NCBI RefSeq assembly: GCF_003985155.1
Contig: NZ_ML133692.1
Span: 62,001 to 126,000 of the forward strand
Length of the DNA stretch: 64,000 nucleotides
Direction of reading: 5' to 3'
From: Rhizobium vallis
GTDB lineage: Bacteria > Pseudomonadota > Alphaproteobacteria > Rhizobiales > Rhizobiaceae
This document shows positions 33,378 through 42,107 of the stretch, piece by piece. The translations under genes were made by a program, and so were the position numbers. Below the pieces are notes generated by a model that saw only the letters and a list, made by a program, of their open reading frames with translations, made no database searches and was not told the origin of the DNA. The first letter of the stretch is position 1, and the number at the start of each line of letters is the position of its first letter.

Positions 33378-34465
33378 CAGGCGGCTGCCTCGCAGGCCTT
33401 GAAGGAGGCTTCGAGTTTCTCGCGGTCGAGATCGCGGCCGATGAAGACGAGACGGCTTTCGTGCTTCTCGCCATCCTTCCATGGCCGCTGGTGATCGCCT
33501 TCGATAATCATGTGCACACCCTGGACGACGTAACGTTCGGGATCGTCCTTGAAGGCGATGATGCCCTTGAGGCGCAGAATGTTCGGCCCCTGCGTCTGGG
33601 TGATCTTCTGGATCCAGGGGAAGAAGCGTTCGGCATTCATCTCGCCGCCGCGCAGTGACACCGACTGCACCGTCACGTCGTGGATCGCCGACATTGCACC
33701 ATGGTGATGATGGTCATGGCCGTGGTGATCGTGATCATGGTCGTGGTCATGATGGTGATGATCGTGATCGCAATCCGGGCCGCAGACATGGTCTTCATGG
33801 CCTTGCTCCAGGAAATGCGGATCGTTCTCAAGGGCGCGTTCCAGATTAAAAGCGCCCTGGTCTAGTACGCGGGCAAGGTCGACGCCGGAGCGGCTGGTCT
33901 TGTAGACGCGGGCGGCCGGGTTGATGGCGCGGACGATGTCGTCGATCACATCAAGCTCTTCCGGGGTCACGAGGTCGCTCTTGTTGATGACGACGACGTC
34001 GGCGAAAGCGATCTGGTCTTCGGCCTCGCGGCTGTCCTTCAGGCGCAGCGGCAGGTGCTTGGCGTCGACGAGGGCAATGACGGCGTCGAGCTCGGTCTTG
34101 GCGCGCACGTCGTCGTCCATGAAGAAGGTCTGGGCGACCGGCACCGGATCGGCAAGGCCCGTCGTCTCGACGATGATGCCGTCGAAGCGGCCCGGACGGC
34201 GCATCAGGCCTTCGACGACACGGATCAAGTCGCCGCGCACCGTGCAACAGACGCAGCCATTGTTCATCTCGTAGATTTCCTCGTCGGACTCAACGATCAG
34301 GTCGTTGTCGATGCCGATTTCGCCGAACTCATTGACGATGACCGCATATTTCTTGCCGTGGTTTTCGGAAAGGATGCGGTTGAGCAGCGTCGTCTTGCCG
34401 GCGCCGAGATAACCGGTGAGCACGGTGACGGGAATGGGCTTCTGGGTGGAAATCGCGTCGGTCAT
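33377..34465 (-). CDS. COG0523 (CobW/ZigA-type) metallochaperone GTPase
   Basis: 362 aa. Walker A GYLGAGKTTLLN, the metal-binding CxCC motif in NNGCVCCTVRGDL, Walker B and NKSD are intact. A linker (about residues 225-265) is very rich in His and Asp and contains Cys (DHVCGPDCDH), a probable metal store; a CobW C-terminal domain follows. Members deliver metals, often zinc, to enzymes under scarcity, or cobalt to cobalamin synthesis. The operon with WD40 and GNAT genes and the AT-rich palindrome upstream point to a zinc-linked role, not proven. Confidence 0.94.
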   Translation of the reverse strand: MTDAISTQKPIPVTVLTGYLGAGKTTLLNRILSENHGKKYAVIVNEFGEIGIDNDLIVESDEEIYEMNNGCVCCTVRGDLIRVVEGLMRRPGRFDGIIVETTGLADPVPVAQTFFMDDDVRAKTELDAVIALVDAKHLPLRLKDSREAEDQIAFADVVVINKSDLVTPEELDVIDDIVRAINPAARVYKTSRSGVDLARVLDQGAFNLERALENDPHFLEQGHEDHVCGPDCDHDHHHHDHDHDHDHHGHDHHHHGAMSAIHDVTVQSVSLRGGEMNAERFFPWIQKITQTQGPNILRLKGIIAFKDDPERYVVQGVHMIIEGDHQRPWKDGEKHESRLVFIGRDLDREKLEASFKACEAAA

Positions 34466-34564
34466 GAGAACCTCTAGGATTAAGCATGCGGCCGAGGGGC
34501 TTGGGGTCGGCCGCTTGAACAGTTGGTCTCATATAATGGCTTGGGCGTGGCAGTTCAAAGGGTT

Positions 34565-34578
34565 TTATAATGTTATAA
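34565..34578. promoter_or_regulatory. AT-rich palindrome, candidate metal-regulator site
   Basis: TTATAATGTTATAA lies about 100 bp upstream of the COG0523 GTPase start codon in otherwise GC-rich DNA. Zur sites in alphaproteobacteria are AT-rich palindromes of the GTTATA type, so a Zur operator is possible. Confidence 0.35.
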
Positions 34579-34613
34579 GATCACATCAGCGGCCCGGCGC
34601 CGATAGGCTGTCA

Positions 34614-35402
34614 TCACCTTAACTGCGTGAGGTCGAATACATCGACATCCTCCAGCAATTCCACCAATCCCTTCACCGCATGCGCAATCAGCGCCTCGCC
34701 CTTTTCAGCCGTCGCAACTGCCGCATTGCCGGCCACACCTTGCGAATTGAGATCCGACATCTTCCAGCCGAAGGCGTGCGGCCCGTAGGCGCGTAGGTGT
34801 TTGAAACGAGCGGCGAAGTCCGTCTGCCGCGAGGAAAAGTCCGCTGCCTTCGCCATATCCACCCTGTCGGGATGAAGCGCCAGCATCACCGAAGTCTCGA
34901 TATCGCCGCCATGGATGCCGATTGCCTTTTCCTCCGGCGTCACCACTCCATCGGGCAGGCCGAAGCGGGTCCAGCTGGTCGCCACCGCCAGCATGCCAAA
35001 ACGAACCCTCGCCTCGGTCGCGACGATTGATGTGATCGGCGAATTGCCGCCATGGGCGTTCAGCATCACGAATTTGCGGATTTCCTGCTTCGCCAGCCCT
35101 TCGGCGATGCTGAGCCAACGGTTTACCGCCTCGTCGAAGGCGAGCGTCTTCGTTCCTTCAACATCCATATGCTCTATGGAATAGCCGACCGATTCGGCGG
35201 GCAGGAAGATGACCGGCAGGCCGGCGGGCAGGGCGATCTTCAATCGTCCGACGATGCCTTCGGCAATCAGGGTGTCGGTTTCGAAGGGCAGGTGAGGGCC
35301 GTGCTGCTCATGAGCGCCGAGCGGCAGAACGGCGATCGTGCGACGTCCTCCAGGGGCAAAAGCCGGATCGCTGTCTTCGAAGCGGGGCGAAGGCGTCATC
35401 AT
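34614..35402 (-). CDS. Creatininase-family amidohydrolase
   Basis: 262 aa. The family metal-binding signature PLGAHEQHGPHLPFETDT is present, along with NAHGGNS and HGGDIETSVML, which supply further His, Asp and Glu ligands. Members hydrolyse cyclic amides (creatinine, formamidopyrimidines) using two divalent ions. The substrate is unknown. It starts at tandem ATG codons (35402/35399). It is divergent from the MarR gene and ends about 150 bp from the start of the GTPase gene. Confidence 0.9.
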   Translation of the reverse strand: MMTPSPRFEDSDPAFAPGGRRTIAVLPLGAHEQHGPHLPFETDTLIAEGIVGRLKIALPAGLPVIFLPAESVGYSIEHMDVEGTKTLAFDEAVNRWLSIAEGLAKQEIRKFVMLNAHGGNSPITSIVATEARVRFGMLAVATSWTRFGLPDGVVTPEEKAIGIHGGDIETSVMLALHPDRVDMAKAADFSSRQTDFAARFKHLRAYGPHAFGWKMSDLNSQGVAGNAAVATAEKGEALIAHAVKGLVELLEDVDVFDLTQLR

Positions 35403-35487
35403 CCGGTGGTTGCCTCTTGTTTATGACGAGATCCTGGGCAATGTCATATCGCAGTGGCGCCGGGGCTTAAAGATCAAAGGGATGGCT

Positions 35488-36000
35488 ATGGGAAAGAAGC
35501 ACAAGGACGGCAAAAAGAACAAGTCCAAGAAGAAGGACCAGACCGAGTATACGCTCATCGATCTTTCTCCGGCGCTGACCCAGGCGGCTCGTTCCATGCG
35601 CACCGTGCTCTCGCGCAACCTGCTCGAAAGCGGGCTCTATGCTGGCCAGGACGGCGTCATCCTCTCGCTTGCCGAGAGCGACGGCATGACGGCCGGCGGC
35701 CTTGCCCAGAAGCTCGGCGTCAAGGCGCCGACGATGACGCGCACCATCGGCCGCATGGAGGCGCAGGGTTTCCTCGAGCGCAAGCCCGATGCCGAGGATG
35801 CGCGCCTCACCAAGGTCTATCTGACCGAACTCGGCCGCGGCAGCGTGCAGGCGATCGAAATGGCGGCTTCCGCCTGCGACAGGCTGGCGACGCTGGAATT
35901 CTCCGAAAAGGAAATACGCAATCTCGTCCGCCTGCTGAAGGCGATCGACGGCAATCTGCAGGCGGAAGCCCTTCATATCGAAGAACCGGACGACGAGTGA
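35488..36000 (+). CDS. MarR-family transcriptional regulator
   Basis: 170 aa. A Lys-rich N-terminus (KKHKDGKKNKSKKKDQTEY) precedes the winged helix-turn-helix (MTAGGLAQKLGVKAPTMTRT, GRMEAQGFLERKPDAEDARL). The ATG at 35488 follows AGGGA by five bases; ATG 35482 is possible. The basic tail is unusual for MarR proteins and may add nonspecific DNA contact. It is divergent from the creatininase-family gene, a likely target. Confidence 0.9.
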   Translation: MGKKHKDGKKNKSKKKDQTEYTLIDLSPALTQAARSMRTVLSRNLLESGLYAGQDGVILSLAESDGMTAGGLAQKLGVKAPTMTRTIGRMEAQGFLERKPDAEDARLTKVYLTELGRGSVQAIEMAASACDRLATLEFSEKEIRNLVRLLKAIDGNLQAEALHIEEPDDE

Positions 36001-36120
36001 AATTTCCCCCGAAAGACGAATTGCTTCCGGCGGTTAAATCTTTTAATTAAACATTTTAAGGGGCCGCGCCGGTTTTTCGGCGGGGTCTTGCTGTTTTGCG
36101 TGCTGCCTGGAGGAGGACAC

Positions 36121-37143
36121 GTGGCCCAGAAGATCAAGCTTTCGACGATCGCCGAAACGCTCGGCATTTCAACGGCGACCGTGTCGCTTGCCTTACGCGA
36201 CAGTCCGCTCGTCGCCGGCAATACGCGGGAGAAGATCAAGGAACAGGCGCGCGCGCTCGGCTATATCTACAATCGCCGCGCCGCCAGCCTTCGCACCTCG
36301 CGCTCCGGCATCATCGGCGTCGTCGTCCACGACATCATGAACCCCTTCTACGGGGAGATCCTGAAGGCGATCGAAAGTGAGCTCGATCGCAGCCGCCACA
36401 CCTTCATTCTTTCCAACCATTACGACAATGTCGAAAAGCAGCGCACTTTCATCGAGACGCTGCTGCAGCTCGGTGGCGACGGCGTCATCATGTCGCCGGC
36501 GATCGGCACGCCGCCGGAGGACGTGCAGCTGGCCGAAGAAAACGGCATGCCGGCGATCCTCGTCGCCCGTTCCATGGAAGGGCAGGACCTGCCGACCTAT
36601 CGCGGTGACGACAGCTACGGCATTTCGCTCGCCACCAACCACCTGATCGGCCTCGGCCATCGCTCGATCGCCATGATCGGCGGCACCGACCAGACGTCCA
36701 CCGGCCGCGACCGCTACCAGGGCTATGTCAACGCGTTGCGCAAGGCCGGCATCGAGGTCGATCCGAACCTGCGCATTCCCGGCCCGCGCTCGAAGCAGGG
36801 CGGTTTCGAGGCCGCCGTGCATTTCCTCTCGCTGCCGCAAAAGCCGACGGCGGCCGTCTGCTGGAACGATCTCGTCGCGATCGGCCTGATGAACGGCATT
36901 GCACGCGCCGGCCTGGTGCCGGGACGCGATATTTCCGTCACCGGCTATGACGATCTCGAGGAGGCTTCGATCGCCACCCCGGCGCTGACGACCGTGTGGA
37001 ACGGCCAGACCGAGGTCGGGCGCCTGGCCGCCCGGGCGCTGCTCGATCGCCTTGCCGGCAGCCACGAGCCGGATGGCATGCATCTCATCAAGCCGGAAAT
37101 GCGCATTCGCCAGTCCACCAGTCCCCATCGGCCGCGCGCCTGA
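36121..37143 (+). CDS. LacI-family regulator
   Basis: 340 aa. The DNA-binding domain (IKLSTIAETLGISTATVSLA) and hinge are followed by a sugar-type effector domain (GIIGVVVHDIMNPFYGEILK). The start is a GTG at 36121 with a strong GGAGGAGG nine bases before. The dehydrogenase gene follows after 28 bp, so they share a transcript. An AT-rich stretch with the palindrome TTTAATTAAA (36042-36051) upstream may hold promoter or operator. The effector is unknown. Confidence 0.9.
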   Translation: MAQKIKLSTIAETLGISTATVSLALRDSPLVAGNTREKIKEQARALGYIYNRRAASLRTSRSGIIGVVVHDIMNPFYGEILKAIESELDRSRHTFILSNHYDNVEKQRTFIETLLQLGGDGVIMSPAIGTPPEDVQLAEENGMPAILVARSMEGQDLPTYRGDDSYGISLATNHLIGLGHRSIAMIGGTDQTSTGRDRYQGYVNALRKAGIEVDPNLRIPGPRSKQGGFEAAVHFLSLPQKPTAAVCWNDLVAIGLMNGIARAGLVPGRDISVTGYDDLEEASIATPALTTVWNGQTEVGRLAARALLDRLAGSHEPDGMHLIKPEMRIRQSTSPHRPRA

Positions 37144-37171
37144 ACCAGACTGCCACCCAAGAGGAAAAGCC

Positions 37172-38128
37172 ATGTCCCGCATCGCCATTCTCGTTCCCGG
37201 GAAGATACACGACCGTGTTCTCGAAAGGCTGAAGGATCGTTTTGAGATCATCACAGTCGCGCGCGAGGAAAGGCTCGCGCTGGATGGCGAAACTGCCGGC
37301 CGCATCCGCGGCGTCGCCGTCTCCGGCGCCTTCACCGGCGCCTGGATGGACCAGCTGCCTGATGTCGAGGTGATCGCCAGTTTCGGCGTCGGCTACGACG
37401 GCATGGATGTGAAGCGTGCCGCCGAAAAGGGCATCGTCGTCACCAATACGCCCGATGTTCTGAACGACGAGGTCGCCGACACGGCGATCGGCCTGCTCTT
37501 GAACACGATCCGCGAGCTGCCGCGGGCCGAGGCCTGGCTGCGTGCCGGCAACTGGAAGCCGGGCACTGCCTATCCGCTGTCGCGCTTCTCGCTCAAGGGT
37601 CGCCATGTCGGGCTCTACGGCCTTGGCCGCATCGGGCTCGAAATCGCCAAGCGGCTGGAGCCGTTCAAGGTGAAGATCAGCTATCACACGCGTTCGCGCC
37701 ATGCTGACGCGCCTTATGATTATCACCCGACGCTGAAGGGGCTGGCGGAAGCGGTGGATACGCTGATCGCCATTGTTCCGAAGACATCGCAGACGCACAG
37801 GACGATCGATGCCGATATTCTTGCCGCTCTCGGGCCGGACGGCATTCTCGTCAATGTCGGCCGCGGCTGGACGGTGGACGAGGAGGCGTTAAGTGCAGCC
37901 CTTGCGTCCGGCGCACTCGGTGCCGCCGGCCTCGATGTCTTCTACGACGAACCGACCGTGCCGGCCGGCCTGCTCGCCCCTCAGAATGCCGTGCTGTTGC
38001 CGCACGTCGCTTCGGCATCCGTGCCCACGCGCAATGCCATGGCCGATCTCGTCGTCGACAATCTCATTGCGTGGTTCGAAAAAGGGGCGGCGCTGACACC
38101 GGTACCGGAGACGCCGCAAAAGGCCTAG
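37172..38128 (+). CDS. D-2-hydroxyacid dehydrogenase (GhrB/hydroxypyruvate reductase-like)
   Basis: 318 aa. The NAD(P) loop GLYGLGRIGLEIAKRL and catalytic triad regions NVGRGWTVDEEAL (Arg), FYDEPTVPAG (Glu) and LLPHVASAS (His) are intact. Such enzymes reduce glyoxylate, hydroxypyruvate or 2-ketogluconate. The ATG at 37172 follows GAGGAAA. Coupling to a LacI regulator suggests a sugar-acid pathway in preference to general photorespiration-type metabolism. Confidence 0.92.
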   Translation: MSRIAILVPGKIHDRVLERLKDRFEIITVAREERLALDGETAGRIRGVAVSGAFTGAWMDQLPDVEVIASFGVGYDGMDVKRAAEKGIVVTNTPDVLNDEVADTAIGLLLNTIRELPRAEAWLRAGNWKPGTAYPLSRFSLKGRHVGLYGLGRIGLEIAKRLEPFKVKISYHTRSRHADAPYDYHPTLKGLAEAVDTLIAIVPKTSQTHRTIDADILAALGPDGILVNVGRGWTVDEEALSAALASGALGAAGLDVFYDEPTVPAGLLAPQNAVLLPHVASASVPTRNAMADLVVDNLIAWFEKGAALTPVPETPQKA

Positions 38129-38330
38129 GTGCATCGCACAGAAGTTGAATCATCGGACGCTCCTCCGATCTTCGATGGGCGGCTCTGTCAATCGACTGTT
38201 ATTCCTGGGCGATATATTGCCGGGTGCGATACCTTCGGTTACATTCCCGTCGATTTTTACAACCGTGTTCGCAACCCCTCCGTGCGGCTGAGGCCGTTTC
38301 CATGGGGCAGCCAAAAAGGGGACTGGCGGC

Positions 38331-39506
38331 ATGTCCGAGCCGAGCGCATCAAATACGACGACCCTCGAGACCAACCAGGGTCTGATGCCGGCGCTTTCGA
38401 CCGGCAGCCTGCCCGCCGTCGTGACGGTCATTCTTCCCCCGGAAAAAGCCGGGGAGGTCACCGATCTGGCGGAGCGGTACAGGCTGGCAACGGTAGAGCC
38501 GCATAGTTTGATCACCTTCGGCCAGGAAGCCATCGGCGGCTTCGGCGCCAAGCTTGATGCCATCCTTTCGCAGATCACCAATGCGCAGTCGCCGGTGCTG
38601 TTTGAATTGTTCCGGACGATTCGGGACGGCATCAATGATGCCGATCTCAAAGGGCTCGAAGCCAACATCCGCGAGAAGCTGAAGGGTGGTTTCCTCGAGC
38701 GTCTGCTGATGGCTGTCGGTCTTGGCGACCCGGCAAAGCGCCTCAAGACGGTGACGGACGAGGTTCGCGGCATGCTGCAGAGCAAGGCCAAGTCCCTCGG
38801 CGATCTCGTCAAGCCGATGGAGGCTCAGATCGAGGAGGAGAGCGGCAAGCTCATTCTCGAAGTATCGCGCATGAGCACGCTGGCGCAGGGATACCGCGAT
38901 ACGATCGTTTCTCTCGGCGTCTTCGTCGAGGCCGGCCGACGCATCCTTGCCGATGCCACCCGCGAGCTCGACCGGCTGACGGGGGAGGCGGCGTCCGGCG
39001 ATCCGCTCAAGGTGCAGGAAGCCCGCGATTTCTCGCAAAAGCTCGACATCTTCCAGAACCGGGTCCTCGTTCTCGAGACCGCCTATGCCAAGGCGCCGGC
39101 CGATCTCGATTCGATCGGCATTGCCAGGGGTGCGGCGCTCGCGACCCTTGCGGATACGGTCACCTCGGCCAATGCCGAGTTCAACGACATCAAATCGATC
39201 CTGATCCGGCTTCACGCGCTTTTCCAGATGCAGTCGATCCAGCAGATGAACGCCATGCGGCGTGAACTGCGCGCGTCGCTCCAGCAATATGGATCGCAGG
39301 TGCTTGAGGATGTCTCGGTCAATTCGGTCAAGGCCTCCGGCGAGACCCGGCTTGCCGATGCCGAACTGGTGCTCGGCACCGCGCAGCGGCTGCGGGCGAT
39401 CGCCGACAAGGTGGTGGCCGAAGGCGAACGGAACAAGGAACGTTATGCCGCCGCCCGCGCCAAGCTCGAACAAGCGCGGCAAATCGTGACCGATCGCCCG
39501 ATCTGA
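38331..39506 (+). CDS. TelA/KlaA-family toxic-anion-resistance protein
   Basis: 391 aa, the normal TelA length, almost entirely helical. Conserved TelA segments include LERLLMAVGLGDPAKRLK, GKLILEVSRMSTLAQGYRD and FSQKLDIFQNRVLVLETA. Members occur with TerC/TerD proteins in tellurite and envelope-stress systems, but the biochemical role is unclear. It leads a four-gene set with TerD, an unrecognised protein and a vWA protein at 24, 16 and 2 bp spacing. No signal peptide or membrane segment is seen. Confidence 0.9.
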   Translation: MSEPSASNTTTLETNQGLMPALSTGSLPAVVTVILPPEKAGEVTDLAERYRLATVEPHSLITFGQEAIGGFGAKLDAILSQITNAQSPVLFELFRTIRDGINDADLKGLEANIREKLKGGFLERLLMAVGLGDPAKRLKTVTDEVRGMLQSKAKSLGDLVKPMEAQIEEESGKLILEVSRMSTLAQGYRDTIVSLGVFVEAGRRILADATRELDRLTGEAASGDPLKVQEARDFSQKLDIFQNRVLVLETAYAKAPADLDSIGIARGAALATLADTVTSANAEFNDIKSILIRLHALFQMQSIQQMNAMRRELRASLQQYGSQVLEDVSVNSVKASGETRLADAELVLGTAQRLRAIADKVVAEGERNKERYAAARAKLEQARQIVTDRPI

Positions 39507-39529
39507 AGATTGCAGGAGAAAGACAGCGC

Positions 39530-40237
39530 ATGGCAACGTTCAAGCTCAACAAAGGTCAGTCATTTCAGATCCAGAAGGAGATCCAGCTCGTCCATTCAGG
39601 ACTTGTCTGGGATCCGCCCGAGGGCTCGGGGCCGGCCTTCGATCTCGATGTGCATTGTTTTGCGCTTGTCCATCCCGGCGGCGATTCGAACCGGGCGCGG
39701 CTCTATAATGATGGCTCGCATGCGCTCTGCTATGCTTTCGTGCGCAGCTCCGGCAATCCGGAAGGCTCGCTTACCAAGAATGCCGACGGTTCCTTTCAGA
39801 CCGATGACGGCTCGATGTGGCACGAACGCGACGACCGGACCGGCCGCGGCGGGGTGATCAAAAGGTCGGAACCCGACGAGGACGACGATGACGACCATCA
39901 CGGTGGCGGTCATCATGACGAAGGGTTTCGCGAGGAGTTCAAGATCGTGCTGGCAAAGCTGCCCGCGGAGGTTTCGGAGCTCGCCGTCTGGGCAACGATC
40001 CATGATGCGGAGCGCAAGAAACAGGACTTCGGCAAGGTCAAGAACGCCTATATCGAGGTTTGTGATGCGATGGACGACGAGCTTTGCCGCTATCAGCTGA
40101 CGGCGGAGTTTGCCGGCAAGACGACGATACAGGTGGCCTCCTTCCTGAAACAGCCGGATGGATCCTGGAGATTCCACGCCGTTGGCGCGGGTTCGAACGC
40201 CGGGCTTGGCGACGTCATTCAGGCCTATTTCGGCTGA
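39530..40237 (+). CDS. TerD-family protein with acidic/His insertion
   Basis: 235 aa. The TerD beta-sandwich starts MATFKLNKGQSFQIQKE; FDLDVHCFALV and the DDRTGRGG loop correspond to the calcium-binding region, and ELAVWATIHDAERKKQDFGK to the second half. Residues 113-131 form an insertion of Asp, Glu and His at the place where TerD proteins normally have a short GDGDDE loop, making a probable extra metal site. TerD proteins bind calcium and act in stress response. It is the second gene of the TelA operon. Confidence 0.9.
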   Translation: MATFKLNKGQSFQIQKEIQLVHSGLVWDPPEGSGPAFDLDVHCFALVHPGGDSNRARLYNDGSHALCYAFVRSSGNPEGSLTKNADGSFQTDDGSMWHERDDRTGRGGVIKRSEPDEDDDDDHHGGGHHDEGFREEFKIVLAKLPAEVSELAVWATIHDAERKKQDFGKVKNAYIEVCDAMDDELCRYQLTAEFAGKTTIQVASFLKQPDGSWRFHAVGAGSNAGLGDVIQAYFG

Positions 40238-40253
40238 ACGGGAGCCTCATTCG

Positions 40254-41288
40254 ATGAGCGGCAAGGTAGACGGACCGCCGGGAGAGGAGCCGGGGCGAGT
40301 GCCCAAGGTGCTTTTTCCGGAGAGCGCATCGCCTGCCCGTGCCGATCCTTCCCGACAGGCGGGCGAACCGAAAGTGCTGTTCGGTTCGCCGCGCCCACCG
40401 ACCCCCAAAGGCGACAAGCCGCGGGTTCTTGCCGCAGGGGAAATTCGCCAGCGCATTCCCTGCGGCATTGAGGCACTTCTGAAGATCGACGCCAGCGCCG
40501 ATATGCCGGTTACGGCGGCGGCGCTGCGCATCATCGACGGGACCAATCTCGACGACCATTATTTCGACGATGTCGTGCGCTTCGGCGCCCGCCTCCAGAC
40601 CGAGCACGGCAAGCTTGCCGAAAGAGAACTCGCCCTTGTCGACAGCGAGGCGTTGGCAAGCGGAAGACGTCTTGGCGCCGAGTTGCTCCAGCGCCTTGGT
40701 GATCTCGATCCCGACCGCGTGTTCGCCGTTCGCGGCGGTGTCCTGAAGGCGATCAAGGCGCTGGCGGCGCCGCGCGATGCCGACGATCTCTTTTTTCGGC
40801 TTTATCCCGAGGTGCAGACCTTAGCGAAAGAGCTCGATGCGCTGGCGCCCGACATCGTCGCGGTCGCCAAGCGGCTTCGTGCGATCGGTAAGGCCTATGC
40901 GGCGCTCGACCGTGATCTTAGTGCTCATATCCTGGCGGGACGTTTCCTGGTCGATTATGTCGGCGGCGTTCAGCTTCCCGATCGCGAGCGGCGGGCGCAT
41001 TACGCCTCGCAGGCCGAAGCGATCGAGACGAGGGTCGCCAGCCTCTCGGCCACGAAGGCGACGATCGAAATGAGCATGCGCACCGTTGCCGGGATCGCAC
41101 GGCACGTCGATGCGCTGGGGCACGCCGCGGACGGGCTGCTGCATGAAGAGCTGCCGGCCTGGCATGCGGCCTATTCGGCGGCGCTGACAGCGGCCCGGAC
41201 CGCGCAACCGCCAGCGCAGGCAAGCGCTACATCACTGCTTCGCGACATACACACGCGCATTCTTGCAAAACTCAGACCGGAGGGATGA
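40254..41288 (+). CDS. Ter-operon protein of no recognised family
   Basis: 344 aa. Residues 1-62 are Pro-rich and probably disordered, with a short motif three times: PKVLF at 17-21, PKVLF at 39-43 and PRVLA at 56-60. Residues 63-344 are predicted helical, with Ala/Leu/Arg-rich stretches like TelA (LAKELDALAPDIVAVAKRLR, ATKATIEMSMRTVAGIARHV), so distant TelA likeness is possible. GGGAG precedes the ATG at 40254. Its stop lies between the ATG pair of the vWA gene. The motif repeats suggest binding to a partner in the same operon. Confidence 0.75.
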   Translation: MSGKVDGPPGEEPGRVPKVLFPESASPARADPSRQAGEPKVLFGSPRPPTPKGDKPRVLAAGEIRQRIPCGIEALLKIDASADMPVTAAALRIIDGTNLDDHYFDDVVRFGARLQTEHGKLAERELALVDSEALASGRRLGAELLQRLGDLDPDRVFAVRGGVLKAIKALAAPRDADDLFFRLYPEVQTLAKELDALAPDIVAVAKRLRAIGKAYAALDRDLSAHILAGRFLVDYVGGVQLPDRERRAHYASQAEAIETRVASLSATKATIEMSMRTVAGIARHVDALGHAADGLLHEELPAWHAAYSAALTAARTAQPPAQASATSLLRDIHTRILAKLRPEG

Positions 41289-41290
41289 CC

Positions 41291-42070
41291 ATGACGACAT
41301 TCAAGCTGCACAAGCCCGAGGAAGAAGTTCGCCGCGTCGGCTTCGTTCTTCAGAAACAGGGGATTCACGAGCGCATTCCCGCGCAGGTCGGGCTCAACAT
41401 CGACGTCTCTGGCTCGATGACCGAGCTTTTCAAATCGGGTGCGGTCCAGGCGGCGCTTGAGCGTATTCTTCCCGTCGCTCTTTATTTCGACGATGACGGG
41501 CGTATCGACACCTGGGTGTTTTCCAATCAGGATCGGATGGCATCGATCGCACCCGCGACAGCAAAGAACTATGAGGGTTATGTCGAGCGCGAGATCATCG
41601 ATAACCCCGCGCTGCAAACAGTGCTCTGGGGCGGCACCGATTACGGCCCGGTGATCCGGTCGAACCTGATGACTTACGGCTTGATGGAGGAAAATGCGGC
41701 CGGTGGCTTGCTCGGCATGATCTTTGGCATGCGGCGTGACCGATTCGGCGAGGAGACACGTTCCGGCGTTCCCGCGATCAACTATTTCCTCACAGACGGC
41801 GAGAATGCAGACCGGGATGCCGCCTGGGCCTTGCTGGAGCAGGCTGAACATGCCGAATCCCAAATCTATTACGTTATGGTCGGCATTGGCGAAGAGCGCT
41901 TCGACTTCCTGCGCACAGCGGCCGAGGAATTTCCCAACGTCGGTTTCGTCAGCGTTAGGGATCTCGGAGAATTCGTCGGTAGCGACGACGCCTATCAGAA
42001 ACTGCTGCCGGCCGAACTCTGCGCATGGCTCAAGCACGAGCATGACGATGAGGACGACGATCACCACTGA
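41291..42070 (+). CDS. vWA-domain protein of the Ter operon (TerF-like)
   Basis: 259 aa. The MIDAS metal site is complete: DVSGSM (D-x-S-x-S), GGTDYGPV (Thr) and FLTDGEN (Asp). The N-terminus MTTFKLHKPEEE resembles that of the TerD protein two genes upstream. The C-terminus ends in an Asp/Glu/His tail (HEHDDEDDDHH), like the TerD insertion. The ATG at 41291 is preferred, with CGGAGGG spaced well; an ATG at 41285 overlaps the previous stop. Such vWA proteins are thought to scaffold Ter complexes through metal-dependent contacts. Confidence 0.88.
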   Translation: MTTFKLHKPEEEVRRVGFVLQKQGIHERIPAQVGLNIDVSGSMTELFKSGAVQAALERILPVALYFDDDGRIDTWVFSNQDRMASIAPATAKNYEGYVEREIIDNPALQTVLWGGTDYGPVIRSNLMTYGLMEENAAGGLLGMIFGMRRDRFGEETRSGVPAINYFLTDGENADRDAAWALLEQAEHAESQIYYVMVGIGEERFDFLRTAAEEFPNVGFVSVRDLGEFVGSDDAYQKLLPAELCAWLKHEHDDEDDDHH

Positions 42071-42107
42071 CGGCGGGCGGTCCTGACGGTTCGCAAGGCA
42101 CCTGCCG

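Noticed and set aside
33700..33775. Tandem GTGATC/ATGGTC-like short repeats that resemble a small array
   Set aside because: They are codon repeats for the His/Asp-rich linker of the COG0523 GTPase, not a CRISPR or satellite.
23950..42070. One tellurite-resistance island linking the DUF533/TerB-like gene with the Ter operon
   Set aside because: The two lie 14 kb apart with many unrelated housekeeping genes between them, so only a domain-level link exists.
38331..42070. Recently acquired genomic island carrying the Ter operon
   Set aside because: No integrase, tRNA, att-like repeat or clear shift in base composition is seen at its borders.
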